Of a stretch of DNA of 64,000 bases, positions 42,971-52,855 are shown piece after piece. The stretch covers positions 2,604,001 to 2,668,000 of the forward strand of contig NZ_BCNV01000001.1 of the NCBI RefSeq assembly GCF_001570725.1. Reading direction: 5' to 3'. Source of the stretch: Paenibacillus amylolyticus. Its GTDB lineage: Bacteria; Bacillota; Bacilli; Paenibacillales; Paenibacillaceae. The position numbers were made by a program, and so were the translations under genes. The notes under the pieces are model-generated. The model made no database searches. It was not told the DNA's origin and saw only the letters and a program-made list of their open reading frames with translations. Position 1 is the stretch's first letter. The number at the start of each line of letters is the position of its first letter.

Positions 42971-44473
42971 TTAAGAATTTTTTAGATCATCTAATTTTAC
43001 ATCGCTTGCTTTTCGCTCTTCTGTAACTTCAGCATCACCAGACTGTGTGACAGATTCCTCTGTCCCCATCTCCTCAGCCACTGCGGGTAACGTAACCGTA
43101 ACGGTTGTCCCCGATCCGAGTTCACTCTGCATCGTAATGGTTCCCTCATGCAGTTCCACCAGTTCCTGCGTAATCGCAAGTCCCAGTCCCGTTCCCCCAT
43201 TTTGATGATTGACCTGGAAGAAGCGGTCCCGCACTTTAATGAGGTGTTCCTCACTGATTCCGATGCCTGTGTCCTGAACAGCTGCAATAATCTGACCATT
43301 CTCCTCTTTGACAGACAAGAAGATCCAGGAATTTTCATGTGAAAATTTGATTGCATTATCCACAACGTTCAGGAAGACTTGTTTTAGTCTGTTGCCGTCT
43401 CCATGGACATTATAAGCACGAGTCTCATCCGTTTCCAACTTAAGATGAACCTGTTTTTGTTCCGCTTTGGCCCAGACATTCAACATCGTTTCCTGTACAA
43501 TTTCACGAATGTTGACGGTTCCTTTGACCAGCTTCATCTGGTTCTGCTGCAATTTCGAGAAATCCAGCATCTCTTCAACAAGTCCAATCAGTCGTTCGGT
43601 TTCCTTGGAAATGATACCCATCCCAATTCGGGTTTCTTCCGGATCATAACCGCCTGAGTCCAGTGTCTCACTCCAGCCCTTAATACTGGTCAGGGGTGTT
43701 CTTAATTCATGTGAGATCGAAGAGATAAAATCATCCTTGATCTGATTACTGCGCACAATTTCATGTGCCATGAAGTTAAGCGTCGATGCCAGTTCGCCCA
43801 GTTCGTGCTTATAGTTTCCTTTAACCCGGACATCGAGCCGTCCCCTGGCCATTTGAGCGGATACTGCAGTGATGTTATTGATTGGACGCACAATGGAATT
43901 CGCCATACCAATACTGATAATTAAGACAATCGCAAGCACGGCAACACCGACCGCAGCGGCTAGCAATCCCATATTTAGCAGCTTGGAGTTTACATCCTCG
44001 AGTGATGTCAGATATCGAATTACATAAGTATTTTCGCCGCCCAGATCAAACTTGTGTGAAACGGCCATGACGGATTCTCCAGTACCTGGTTGTCTTCCAA
44101 TCCAGCGTCCCATATCCCCGTTCAAAGCCTGCATAATATCACTGGTTTGCAACACAGCACGGTCAGATTCAAAAGCAGTCGAACTCGCCAATACGCGCCC
44201 GTTCAGATCCAAAATTTCCAATTCAGTATTGGACAATGCCAAATTCACAATCAGTCTGGACAGGTTATTTCCGTCCTCCGTGTTATTCTCACGAGCGATT
44301 GGCTCGAAAAAGTCCTTTGAATTGGAGATATGGGTACTAATCGTATTGTAGATACTTTCATAATAATACCTTTGTACTGCCAACATAAATACGAATTCGA
44401 CCAACAGCAGAGCAAGAAAAACTACAAAGAAATAGTGTAGTACGATCTGCCGTGTAATGCCTTTTTTAATCAT
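42971..44473 (-). CDS. Two-component sensor histidine kinase
   Basis: 500 residues from ATG 44473, which overlaps the response-regulator stop as ATGA. Two membrane helices (about 10-32 and 165-190) frame an extracytoplasmic sensor domain of about 130 residues. A HAMP domain (about 190-245) follows, then the dimerisation helix with SISHELRTPL (phospho-histidine) and an HATPase with VVDNAIKF, DTGIGI and GGTGLGLAI boxes. A ~35-residue acidic tail ends the protein. It presumably phosphorylates the adjacent OmpR-type regulator. The signal is unknown; the FG-GAP lipoprotein in the same operon is a candidate accessory factor. Confidence 0.93.
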   Translation of the reverse strand: MIKKGITRQIVLHYFFVVFLALLLVEFVFMLAVQRYYYESIYNTISTHISNSKDFFEPIARENNTEDGNNLSRLIVNLALSNTELEILDLNGRVLASSTAFESDRAVLQTSDIMQALNGDMGRWIGRQPGTGESVMAVSHKFDLGGENTYVIRYLTSLEDVNSKLLNMGLLAAAVGVAVLAIVLIISIGMANSIVRPINNITAVSAQMARGRLDVRVKGNYKHELGELASTLNFMAHEIVRSNQIKDDFISSISHELRTPLTSIKGWSETLDSGGYDPEETRIGMGIISKETERLIGLVEEMLDFSKLQQNQMKLVKGTVNIREIVQETMLNVWAKAEQKQVHLKLETDETRAYNVHGDGNRLKQVFLNVVDNAIKFSHENSWIFLSVKEENGQIIAAVQDTGIGISEEHLIKVRDRFFQVNHQNGGTGLGLAITQELVELHEGTITMQSELGSGTTVTVTLPAVAEEMGTEESVTQSGDAEVTEERKASDVKLDDLKNS

Positions 44474-45168
44474 TGCTCCCGGCCCTTCCATTTGTACCCG
44501 TGACCCCATACAGTCTGCAGGTATTCGGGCTCGGAAGGATTGTTCTCAATTTTTTGACGGAGACGACGAATGTTCACATCCACAATTTTGGGATCACCCA
44601 TGTACTCTTTGCCCCATACGTGATCTAACAACACATCGCGGCTGAGCGGTGTATTTTCTTTTTCCAGGAAAAACTGAATCAAGGAAAACTCCGTTGGAGT
44701 TAACTCAATGGCTTCATTCTGTTTTTTGAACTGTTTTGAGATCAGATCCAGTGAAAATGGTCCGGACTGGAACGTAACCTTAGCCGCAGTTTCCCGGTGC
44801 ACGTTCACACGACGTAACAAAGACTGAATACGCGCAATCAGCTCTGTTGGGCTGAAAGGCTTGCTTACGTGATCATCTGCACCAACGGAGAGTGCGTATA
44901 CTTTATCCTGTTCCTGCACTTTGGCAGTCAAGAAGATGATACCAAGACGTTCATTGGTTTCACGTATGCGTCGACAGACCTCAAAACCATCAATACCTGG
45001 TACCATGACATCCAGCAGAGCCAGATCAATATCCGGTACCGTTTGCAGTATGCGAAGCGCTTCATGGCCGTCACCCGCTTCAAGCACTTCGAATCCGTTT
45101 CTCTTTAGATTAATCACTATAAAACTGCGGATGGATTCTTCATCCTCAAGAATAAGTACTTTACTCAT
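44470..45168 (-). CDS. OmpR/PhoB-family response regulator
   Basis: 232 residues. The receiver domain (1-120) carries the acidic pair in LEDEES, phospho-acceptor D53 (LALLDVMVPG), the conserved Thr and Lys in IFLTAKVQ and the KPFSPTEL segment. The C-terminal winged helix (about 130-230) shows LTPTEFSLIQFFLEKENTPLSRDVLLDHVWG and the wing VDVNIRRLRQKIENNP. It overlaps the lipoprotein gene by 8 bp and the kinase by 4 bp, so all three are translationally coupled. Confidence 0.95.
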   Translation of the reverse strand: MSKVLILEDEESIRSFIVINLKRNGFEVLEAGDGHEALRILQTVPDIDLALLDVMVPGIDGFEVCRRIRETNERLGIIFLTAKVQEQDKVYALSVGADDHVSKPFSPTELIARIQSLLRRVNVHRETAAKVTFQSGPFSLDLISKQFKKQNEAIELTPTEFSLIQFFLEKENTPLSRDVLLDHVWGKEYMGDPKIVDVNIRRLRQKIENNPSEPEYLQTVWGHGYKWKGREQ

Positions 45169-46498
45169 TAAGTTCTCCCTTTCTATTCAGCTGAGAAGTA
45201 TTACTCAGTGCATCTTTACCCGCCTCTGATTGTGCTACTCGTGAAGCAATAACCCGATCTTTGGTGCGCGTAATTTCCTTCCAGCTTTTACCCTTCTCTT
45301 GTTCCCACTTGGAAAGGGTGAAATATTTGATCTCTGCCACGGTTTCGTCCGTATCAATCATTTTAAATCGAATATATTTTTCCTTTTCCGATTTGGTATC
45401 AATAGTGATTTTACCGTACCACTCTGGCTTGAGGTTTAGATGAAATAAATCAGCATCATCCCGGAATTGGAATGAGACAAATTTCTTGCCGTCTTTGCCA
45501 TCCCATTGATAATAGGTATAGAACCACAACCGAGAGTCAAAAACGTAATGCTCCCAGCCCTTTGGAGTCTCTTTGAGTCCAAACTCAATAATACCATCAT
45601 TATCAACATCACCGCTTAAAATTTTGTCATCTCTATACGTTTGATCTGGTGATTTGAAAGCATTGACTAACTTGTTATCCTTAACATACATAATTTGTGA
45701 GAAGGAACTCCGATCATCAAGCTCTGCATCCAGTACAATGCCCATTTGTCCTTCTGCGATCTCTCCGCCTAGAGCATTATAAACTTCTTTAACGGTATAA
45801 TCGGTCTGTACCCGATCAACTTCCTTAAAGCTTCCATCTTCGTACTGGTATAAAGCAATCGTTGCAAAACCGCTGTTGTTCAGCGATATGATAACAAAAT
45901 CACTTTTGCCATCCCCACTCAAATCCAGCGTATTTCCCTGTGCATCATCGATGATATATTGATTATACGGAACTCCACCTAGAACCTGTTCGAGTGCCCC
46001 GCCCTTATATGAATAGGCAGTCAGGGCCTTCTGCTCCTGTAGACTTACCCCAAGAATAATATCCGGATTCCCGTCATTTGTAATATCCAATACTTTAAAG
46101 GATTGCAGCTCATTTCCCGGCACATCAAATGTAAGCTTTTTAACCCATGTGCCCCCCTGCTCTTCCAAAATCATGCCATGGATTCGCACATTCTCATTCG
46201 GCGTCTCGTAAAAAACAATCGCTTCCCGAGTCCCATCCCCATTCAGGTCTTCCACTCGAATCATACTGGTATTATTCATGTCCTTAGGACGAATCAACGT
46301 GCTCTCTGGCGGCAGTTTAACCTGAACCACGTTGTACAGTTTTTCCTTATCTGTGGACATCATTGGTTTTCTCATCAAACCCTTGGGGTCACTTATGACT
46401 GTACATCCGCTTAGAACAGAACCAAGCATAATCGCCATCGTTCCTGCTGCAATGAAGCGTCCCCACCGTGAATTAAACAATCTCATCACTCTTTTCAA
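45161..46498 (-). CDS. FG-GAP/VCBS-type repeat lipoprotein
   Basis: 445 residues. The signal peptide ends in lipobox LSGC (Cys32). The body has several FG-GAP-like blades with calcium-loop motifs: DLNGDGTREAIVFYE, DITNDGNPDIILGV, DLSGDGKSDFVIIS and DVDNDGIIEFGL, as in beta-propeller surface proteins. It is anchored on the outer face of the membrane. It lies between an ABC ATPase (4 bp upstream) and the two-component genes (8-bp overlap), which suggests that it senses or presents a ligand for them; this is inference. The C-terminal 30 residues are charged and probably flexible. Confidence 0.85.
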   Translation of the reverse strand: MKRVMRLFNSRWGRFIAAGTMAIMLGSVLSGCTVISDPKGLMRKPMMSTDKEKLYNVVQVKLPPESTLIRPKDMNNTSMIRVEDLNGDGTREAIVFYETPNENVRIHGMILEEQGGTWVKKLTFDVPGNELQSFKVLDITNDGNPDIILGVSLQEQKALTAYSYKGGALEQVLGGVPYNQYIIDDAQGNTLDLSGDGKSDFVIISLNNSGFATIALYQYEDGSFKEVDRVQTDYTVKEVYNALGGEIAEGQMGIVLDAELDDRSSFSQIMYVKDNKLVNAFKSPDQTYRDDKILSGDVDNDGIIEFGLKETPKGWEHYVFDSRLWFYTYYQWDGKDGKKFVSFQFRDDADLFHLNLKPEWYGKITIDTKSEKEKYIRFKMIDTDETVAEIKYFTLSKWEQEKGKSWKEITRTKDRVIASRVAQSEAGKDALSNTSQLNRKGELNE

Positions 46499-46502
46499 TA
46501 GT

Positions 46503-47228
46503 TTAAATCTGGTTTTTTTCTTGCTGTGTCAGTCTGCGTCCACGAATATCAAAAGCAATCTTGCCGTCTGCCAATCCCCAGATCCGTGTGGCATGTTTCT
46601 CAGCAAGTTCAATAGGCAGTACTGCAATAACTGTTGCACGTTCTTCTTCACATAATTTGCGCAGTGTTTCCAGCACGGAATCTGCTGTGTGAGGGTCAAG
46701 ACCAATCACAGGTTCATCGGCCAGAACCACTTTGGCACCATGAGCAAGCGCTCTTGCAATGGCAACACGTTGCTTCTCACCACCACTCAGCTTCTCAGCA
46801 ATCTGATGTGCTTTATCGAGTAATCCCAAGTTTTCGAGATAATCCATCGCACCCATATAATCATCAGAACGTACCATACCGGTTACCATTCTCCATACAG
46901 GAGTCTGACCCGATCGTCCGATTAATACATTTTTAAGAGCCGTACGTCTAGGAAATAATTCTGGATTTTGTTCCAAGTATGCCCATTCCCGTTTGATTTT
47001 CCGTTTTCCGGACCAGCCTTCTTTCAAAATCTCGGCACCATCCACCGTAAACCTGCCGGAATCCCATTTCTCCATCATGGCCAAACATTTGAGCAACATG
47101 CTTTTCCCACTACCGCTTGAGCCAACTACAGCAATCATCTCACCTTGTTGCATATCAAATCGAATATCCCGTAGAACGGGAACGCGGTCCACGCCAACGG
47201 ATTTACTCAAGTTCTCTACTCTGATCAT
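46503..47228 (-). CDS. ABC transporter ATP-binding protein without a partner permease, switch histidine replaced
   Basis: 241 residues. Walker A GSSGSGKS (36-43), Q-loop in AYLEQNPELFPRRT, signature LSGGEKQR (147-154) and Walker B VVLADEP (167-173) are intact and resemble PhnC/LolD-type ATPases. At the switch (H-loop) position the sequence reads VIAVLPIELAEKHA: a proline (P205) stands where the family has histidine, so ATP hydrolysis may be altered. No membrane-spanning ABC subunit is encoded in the operon, which continues with a lipoprotein, a response regulator and a histidine kinase. A regulatory rather than transport role is possible. Confidence 0.85.
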   Translation of the reverse strand: MIRVENLSKSVGVDRVPVLRDIRFDMQQGEMIAVVGSSGSGKSMLLKCLAMMEKWDSGRFTVDGAEILKEGWSGKRKIKREWAYLEQNPELFPRRTALKNVLIGRSGQTPVWRMVTGMVRSDDYMGAMDYLENLGLLDKAHQIAEKLSGGEKQRVAIARALAHGAKVVLADEPVIGLDPHTADSVLETLRKLCEEERATVIAVLPIELAEKHATRIWGLADGKIAFDIRGRRLTQQEKNQI

Positions 47229-47311
47229 CGCGATGTCTCCTCTTGTCCATGTTTTTCCCTACCACTAGTGTACTCGGAAATGGACATCAATTTCCATGCG
47301 AACACCAGCTT

Positions 47312-48502
47312 CTATTTTAACACAGATTCGAACTCAGGTTTACGACGAAATAATATGCCTGCCGCTCCGAAAAGAAGGTACATGATTCCCAGCAACGTGA
47401 ACATGCTTCCGGGTGAAATCCAGTTGATCATCTGACCACCCAGATTCGGTCCAATAATGCTTCCAATCGTGAAATGAAAGGACGCCACGACGTTGGCTGC
47501 AGGCAGCAACACTTTAGGCAGGATATCTGCGGCATAGGCAAGGCCCAGTGAGAAAAATGAACCGACCAGGCCACCTGCGATCGTCAACAATACAAGTGTC
47601 CACCAAAAATGCGTACCTGCGACTGGAACCAACATGAAGATAATTCCCCCGCTGATGCCCGCAAACATTAATACTTTCTTTCGCCCATATCGGTCACTCA
47701 ACATACCCAGAGGCAATTGAAGGAACAAACCTCCAATTCCGATAAAAGGAAGCAACGAGGAAATCTGATTGGTGTCGAATCCAATACGCAAGCCGTATAC
47801 GGGGAAGTTACTATTCATACCGGCCTCCATATATCCATATAAAAGTGCCGGTAACAGGGCATACCAAGCCCATGCCAGACTCCGACGGAAGCGGCGTTCG
47901 GGCAGTTGGCCATGTTCTGCTTTTTCCGGCTTCGTATCCGGAAGCTTCATTAATACCAGTAAAAGAACTGCGGCAATACATACGAATAACACCCAGAAAG
48001 GCACAGCATCGCCGAATCCAAGCAATTTGATGCCCAGTGGACCAATGCTGAATCCCAGACCATAAGACATGCCATATAGCGATATGTAGCGTCCACGCTT
48101 TTCAGGTGTAGTGACAAGTAGCACCCAGAGCTGAGCCGCATAATGAAGTGCGCTGTCTCCTATTCCAACGACCAGACGCAAAATGAACCATATTTTAATA
48201 TCTGGTAAGTACGGAAACAATATTAAAGGGACCATGACCAATATCAGGCCACCTACAATCAGCTTTTTGAACCCAAGTGCTCCCAATAGTCGCTCCGCAA
48301 CTAGAGTCATGGCAAAAGAGCCAATGTACAGCGCGGCGGCGTTTAATCCGTTTAAACCTGGTGAAACCCCTTTTTGCTCCAAAAAAATCGAAAGCACAGG
48401 TAGCAGAAGCCCCTGGCTAATTCCCGCTACCACAATAACCGTAATCAAAATAAGATAATTGGCTGTCGAGTGTGATAGTTTGGGACGAGTAATCGATGAC
48501 AC
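47312..48502 (-). CDS. Major facilitator superfamily transporter (drug-efflux type)
   Basis: 396 residues with about 12 helices. The cytoplasmic loop 2-3 carries a degenerate MFS motif A (GALGFKKLIVGG) and the corresponding C-half loop a good one (GMLSDRYGRKKVLMFAG). It is a probable exporter in the cytoplasmic membrane. The start is GTG 48502 because AGGAGG lies 9 nt upstream; the frame stays open 207 bp further but without a ribosome site and with non-membrane sequence. It is divergent from an ArsR-like regulator, the usual arrangement for inducible efflux. Confidence 0.88.
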   Translation of the reverse strand: MSSITRPKLSHSTANYLILITVIVVAGISQGLLLPVLSIFLEQKGVSPGLNGLNAAALYIGSFAMTLVAERLLGALGFKKLIVGGLILVMVPLILFPYLPDIKIWFILRLVVGIGDSALHYAAQLWVLLVTTPEKRGRYISLYGMSYGLGFSIGPLGIKLLGFGDAVPFWVLFVCIAAVLLLVLMKLPDTKPEKAEHGQLPERRFRRSLAWAWYALLPALLYGYMEAGMNSNFPVYGLRIGFDTNQISSLLPFIGIGGLFLQLPLGMLSDRYGRKKVLMFAGISGGIIFMLVPVAGTHFWWTLVLLTIAGGLVGSFFSLGLAYAADILPKVLLPAANVVASFHFTIGSIIGPNLGGQMINWISPGSMFTLLGIMYLLFGAAGILFRRKPEFESVLK

Positions 48503-48710
48503 GAATTCATTCCTCCTGCGAGCACACAAAGAAAAATCGCCATCGCTGACGACTTTCGTATGGTATACATATGGTTTTAAACTGCTATTCATGGATCGGG
48601 GCTTTGCCCCGGACTTGAACATTATAGTGGACAACGCCCTGCAAAACAAGCCATAATAGTACTTAAGTCGCTGCGTACATTTAGATGTGACGGGAGGATT
48701 CTGCAACATT

Positions 48711-49631
48711 ATGGCTTATCATGTTAAAATTGATGTTTCACCGATATATGAAATGCTCAACAGCTTTCTAGTTTATGTCACGAAAAAATGGATTCAGCAT
48801 CTGGATATTGGTCCTGAATGGATTCTGGAAGTGGAAGGCAAACTAAGTTCCAATGTTCGAGCTGCGCTCGCACCTGCTGCCACTTGGCCTTTTGATGATT
48901 TTGATGTCTTGTTTGCATGGGCAGCCTATCAAAATAATACATCGGAAAATCGTGATTTTCTGAACATGCTTGCCGGAATGACAGCGGAAGACCTGTATGC
49001 ACGGGTCTCTCCCCTTTTGCCCGCTCTTACAATAGAAGAATCTACGCGCATTCGGAACAGTTATGTCCCATTATTGCGACTATGGGATGAACACTACTGT
49101 CAGAATATGAGCGAAGATCAGCGTGTTTGGCTGGAAGAAGATGCCGAAGAAAAACGCATTTTGTTTGATAAAATGGGCCCAGAACTGCTTATTGAATATG
49201 CTACAGCCGGCGTTCTTGTTGAACCGATGCCTGGACTGAACGAAGTCATCCTCTTCCCAACGGTGCACAATCGTCCTATTAATATGTACTGCTTCTATGA
49301 GGGTATGATGATCATGCAGTATCCTGTAGATGCACCTGAAGAGAATGAAGACCAGCCGCCAACATGCCTTTTACGTTTCACCCATGCGCTGGCTGATCCC
49401 GAAAGACTTCGCCTGCTTCGTTACGTATCGGATGAACCCAAATCCCTCGCTGAGATGTGTGAAGCATTGGGTAAAGACGAAGACACGGTCAAAGACCAAG
49501 TGATGGCGCTTCGTATCGCAGGCCTGCTACGCACTCATCTGCTCGGAAGTAACCGTAAAGAGAAATACAGTATTCGGCCAGATGGCGTATCTGAATTGAA
49601 TATGTTCCTGGAATCCTATATTCGCATATAA
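48711..49631 (+). CDS. ArsR-like winged-helix transcriptional regulator (DUF5937-type)
   Basis: 306 residues. The C-terminal 90 residues form an ArsR-type winged helix: FTHALADPERLRLLRYVSDEPKSLAEMCEALGKDEDTVKDQVMALRIAGLLRTH and a wing with KEKYSIRPDGV. The N-terminal 200 residues are a helical domain with many aromatic residues (LFAWAAYQNNTSENRDF), as in regulators of the DUF5937 kind. It probably controls the divergent MFS gene; the 208 bp between them contain palindromic GTATACATATG and GGGGC-TTT-GCCCC elements. The start is ATG 48711; the ribosome site GGGAGG is 13 nt away, so ATT/GTG starts upstream cannot be excluded. Confidence 0.8.
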   Translation: MAYHVKIDVSPIYEMLNSFLVYVTKKWIQHLDIGPEWILEVEGKLSSNVRAALAPAATWPFDDFDVLFAWAAYQNNTSENRDFLNMLAGMTAEDLYARVSPLLPALTIEESTRIRNSYVPLLRLWDEHYCQNMSEDQRVWLEEDAEEKRILFDKMGPELLIEYATAGVLVEPMPGLNEVILFPTVHNRPINMYCFYEGMMIMQYPVDAPEENEDQPPTCLLRFTHALADPERLRLLRYVSDEPKSLAEMCEALGKDEDTVKDQVMALRIAGLLRTHLLGSNRKEKYSIRPDGVSELNMFLESYIRI

Positions 49632-49680
49632 TTTAGTTGAACCATTGTGGAGTTGCTGGCTACAAGGAGTGAGTTAGAAC

Positions 49681-50445
49681 ATGAAAATAATGAAACAACA
49701 TATTTTGTTTGACCTTGATGATACACTCGTATATTGCAACAAGTATTTCAACCTGATTTTGGGGGAATTCTTCGAAAATATGCAGGAGTGGTTTGATGGA
49801 CATTCTCTGACAACGCAAGAGATCCGCGAAAAACAGCTGGAGATCGATGTCACAGGAGTGAACAAACTTGGCTTTGCAAGTCATCATTTCCCGCAATCCC
49901 TGATTGATACCTATCGTTATTTTTCCGGCAAGTTCGCAAGGTTAACCTCTCCCAGAGAAGAGTTCTATCTGAGCAAGTTGGGCATGAGTGTGTACGATCA
50001 GGAGGTTGAACCCTACCCTCATATGGTTGAAACGCTTGAGAACCTCAAAGGTGCTGGACATTCCCTCTACTTATATACGGGCGGCGAAACCGTGATTCAA
50101 CAGCGCAAGATTGATCAGATGAAACTCTCGGCTTATTTTGATGATCGGATCTATATCCGCCAACACAAAAACATCGAGGCACTAGAAGGCATTTTGTCTA
50201 ACGGTCCATTTGATCGCCGTGCAACATGGATGATTGGCAACTCATTACGGACAGATATTATGCCTGCCGTAAAAGCCGGAATTCACAGCATATATATCAA
50301 ACAGCCAAATGAATGGCAGTACAACATCGTAGAACTTCAACCTAATCCGGAAACGTCGATGTATACCATCACTGCACTGGAAGAGGTTCCGAAAGTTATA
50401 CATGAAAATATACAACAGCAGCAACAGAAAAGGACCCTTGGTTAA
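49681..50445 (+). CDS. HAD-superfamily hydrolase
   Basis: 254 residues. HAD motif I is FDLDDTLVY (nucleophile aspartate about 11), motif II YLYTGG (Thr), the motif III lysine lies in the IRQHKN segment, and motif IV is MIGNSLRTDIMPAVKAG. A helical cap sits between motifs I and II (about 25-110). Phosphatase activity on a small metabolite is likely; the substrate is unknown. It lies 49 bp after the ArsR-like gene with AAGGAG upstream. The stem of the terminator overlaps the last codons. Confidence 0.88.
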   Translation: MKIMKQHILFDLDDTLVYCNKYFNLILGEFFENMQEWFDGHSLTTQEIREKQLEIDVTGVNKLGFASHHFPQSLIDTYRYFSGKFARLTSPREEFYLSKLGMSVYDQEVEPYPHMVETLENLKGAGHSLYLYTGGETVIQQRKIDQMKLSAYFDDRIYIRQHKNIEALEGILSNGPFDRRATWMIGNSLRTDIMPAVKAGIHSIYIKQPNEWQYNIVELQPNPETSMYTITALEEVPKVIHENIQQQQQKRTLG

Positions 50446-50456
50446 GGGTCCTTTTG
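50428..50456. terminator. Bidirectional terminator between the HAD hydrolase and topB
   Basis: AAAAGGACCCTT, loop GGTT, AAGGGTCCTTTT: a perfect 12-bp palindrome that overlaps the 3' end of the HAD gene and stops transcription from both sides. Confidence 0.9.
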
Positions 50457-50480
50457 CTGTATGTTAACTGTTAGCTAAGA

Positions 50481-52820
50481 TCAAGCATCCTGCTTCTCAC
50501 CAGATAATTTGCCTGTTACTACGTCCTGCAAAATAATACGTGCTTTCACAGTACTCCCGTCTTTTCGTTTGAAAGACAGTACTTGGGTACTCCCCTTCTC
50601 AATCAGCGATTTTAACATCGTACTGGTGATTTTCTTGCCCGCATACTCTTTCCAGACCACAAATGAGCAGCCTTCCTTGAAACGTGAGCATCCATAGCCT
50701 TTCTTGCCCTCTATAATCTGGCCTGTACAGCCTGGAGAAGGACAAGGTGCAAGTAACTCTCTCACTCCGGATGCGCTCGAAGTTGAAGATGGCGCCTTGG
50801 TGGTCGTGCTTTTCCCACTACCAGCTCTGGAAGAAGATGCCGAAGCCTGGCGGGACGTTTTAACAGCTGAACCGCCACTAACTGTCTTGGCAGATGTCCT
50901 CGTATTACCGGCTTGGGTTCTGGCTCCTTTGCCTTTCCCCCTGCCTGCACGCGAATCTTCTCCAAAAGCATCTGCTGGAGCTGGAGCTTGTACACGCACT
51001 TTCTCAATGATGGACAAGGTGAATTTCTTGACGTTCTCCATGAACTTGTCCTGACCCGCCTCACCTTTGGAAATCTGATATAATCTTCTTTCCCATTGCC
51101 CGGTCATCTCAGGTGAAGTTAACAGATCTACGCCCGCCCGGCGAATCAATTCAATCGCCGTTCTGCCTTTGAGCGTCAACTGCATTTTCTTCCCTTGCAG
51201 CGTAATATAACCTACGTTTTTAAGCCGTTCAATCGTAGCCGCTCGTGTGGCCGGAGTACCCAGACCACTATCTTTCATCGCATCTCGTAGCTCTTCATTC
51301 TCGATCTGCTTGCCTGCACTTTCCATCGCTTTCAGCAATGTTCCCTCGGTATAACTTTTGGGAGGTTGCGTCGCCTTCTCCTTGAACTCACTCTTTGTAC
51401 ATTGAACAGGCAAGTCAGGTTGTACAGCAAAAGCCTTGTCCGTCCACTCCTCGGCTTCCTCTTCTTCATTGCCGTTTTTCTTAGTCTTCTTCTTGCCTGA
51501 GCCACTCTGTTCCTGATCTCCAGAACCGAGAACGACTTTCCATCCGAGTGACAGCAGCTCTTTGACAGATGTCTTAAACTGATGTTTCTCCACTTCGGTG
51601 AGCACTGTATGTTGCTTATACTCCGCCGGAGGATAAAAGTGAGACAAGAAACGCCTTACAATCAAATCATAGATGTTCTGTTCATCCTTGGATAAGGTAC
51701 CTGGTCGCTTTAATGTAGGTAAGATCGCATGGTGATCTTCAACCCTGCTCGGATTACATACCCCTTTATTATTCTTATGAACAAGCTCTGGCTTGGCCCC
51801 TTGCGCAAGCTCACTATAGGTACCATTTTTAAGCAGGTTTAGCGTTTTGTGCATACCTTCAATATTCTGTTCTGTAACATAGTTGGAGTTCGTCCGCGGA
51901 TACGAAATCACCTTGTGTTTTTCATACAAGGCCTGCGCGATATCCAGTGTTTTTTTGGCACCGTATCCGAACTTGGCATTAGCCTCACGCTGTAAAAGGG
52001 TCAGGTCGTACAAACGATACGGATACTCCTTCGTCTGCTTCGCTTCGTATTTGGTAATCCGCCCTGTCTTGCCCTTCACACTGACTGCAATGGCCTCTGC
52101 TGCCTCGGCATCGGTCAGCTTATCGCCTTGACGCAGTCCCCGGTACTCGACACCTTCCTGCCGAAACCAGGCGGCCACTTCATAAAAGGTCTGCGACTGG
52201 AATGCTTCAATCTCGATTTCCCGATCATAAATTAGCGCCAGTACTGGCGTCTGCACACGGCCTACAGACAACAATGCATTATGACGGGTTGTAAACGCCC
52301 TTGAGGCATTCATGCCGATCAGCCAATCGGCTTCACTTCTGGCGCGAGCTGCATGGGTCAAATTTTCAAATTCAGAGGCATCCTTCAGACCATCAAAACC
52401 ACGTCTAATGCTCTCTGCCGTCAAATCCGATATCCATAGACGCTTTACAGGCTGACGCAGCTTCAGTTGCTGTTGAATGAGGGCGAAGATGTACTGTCCT
52501 TCTCTCCCTGCATCGCAAGCATTAACGATCGCTGAAGCCCGTTTTGCCAGTTCTCCAATCATTTTGAGCTGATCTTTCGTTCTCGGATTGGGCACAATCT
52601 TGAACTGGTCAGGTATAATCGGCAGGTCCGCTATATTCCAACGCTTGTACTTCGTATCATAGGCATCCGGTTCAGCCAGTCCAAGCAAATGCCCAATCGC
52701 CCAAGTGATGATGTAATGCTCACCCTCCAGATACGTGCGATTGTTCTTGGCCTTTGGTTCTATGACGGCGGCAATGGTTCGACCCATGTCGGGTTTTTCC
52801 GCTATAACCAGTGTCTTCAT
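50481..52820 (-). CDS. topB: DNA topoisomerase III
   Basis: 779 residues. Type IA enzyme: Toprim domain with IAEKP (E8) and NACDAGREG (about 100-107), the catalytic tyrosine Y307 in VISYPRTNS, and WDRI-type central domains. A charged insertion (about 440-470, KKKTKKNGNEEEEAEE) and a long Ala/Ser/Lys/Gly-rich linker (about 600-680) separate the core from a C-terminal zinc ribbon (CPSPGC...YGCSRFKEGCSF). It decatenates DNA. The ATG lies only 36 bp from the upstream fur terminator, so any dedicated promoter must overlap that hairpin or the end of fur. Confidence 0.95.
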   Translation of the reverse strand: MKTLVIAEKPDMGRTIAAVIEPKAKNNRTYLEGEHYIITWAIGHLLGLAEPDAYDTKYKRWNIADLPIIPDQFKIVPNPRTKDQLKMIGELAKRASAIVNACDAGREGQYIFALIQQQLKLRQPVKRLWISDLTAESIRRGFDGLKDASEFENLTHAARARSEADWLIGMNASRAFTTRHNALLSVGRVQTPVLALIYDREIEIEAFQSQTFYEVAAWFRQEGVEYRGLRQGDKLTDAEAAEAIAVSVKGKTGRITKYEAKQTKEYPYRLYDLTLLQREANAKFGYGAKKTLDIAQALYEKHKVISYPRTNSNYVTEQNIEGMHKTLNLLKNGTYSELAQGAKPELVHKNNKGVCNPSRVEDHHAILPTLKRPGTLSKDEQNIYDLIVRRFLSHFYPPAEYKQHTVLTEVEKHQFKTSVKELLSLGWKVVLGSGDQEQSGSGKKKTKKNGNEEEEAEEWTDKAFAVQPDLPVQCTKSEFKEKATQPPKSYTEGTLLKAMESAGKQIENEELRDAMKDSGLGTPATRAATIERLKNVGYITLQGKKMQLTLKGRTAIELIRRAGVDLLTSPEMTGQWERRLYQISKGEAGQDKFMENVKKFTLSIIEKVRVQAPAPADAFGEDSRAGRGKGKGARTQAGNTRTSAKTVSGGSAVKTSRQASASSSRAGSGKSTTTKAPSSTSSASGVRELLAPCPSPGCTGQIIEGKKGYGCSRFKEGCSFVVWKEYAGKKITSTMLKSLIEKGSTQVLSFKRKDGSTVKARIILQDVVTGKLSGEKQDA

Positions 52821-52855
52821 CCGTCCATCTCTCCTCCTTCACCGTCCGCATGACG

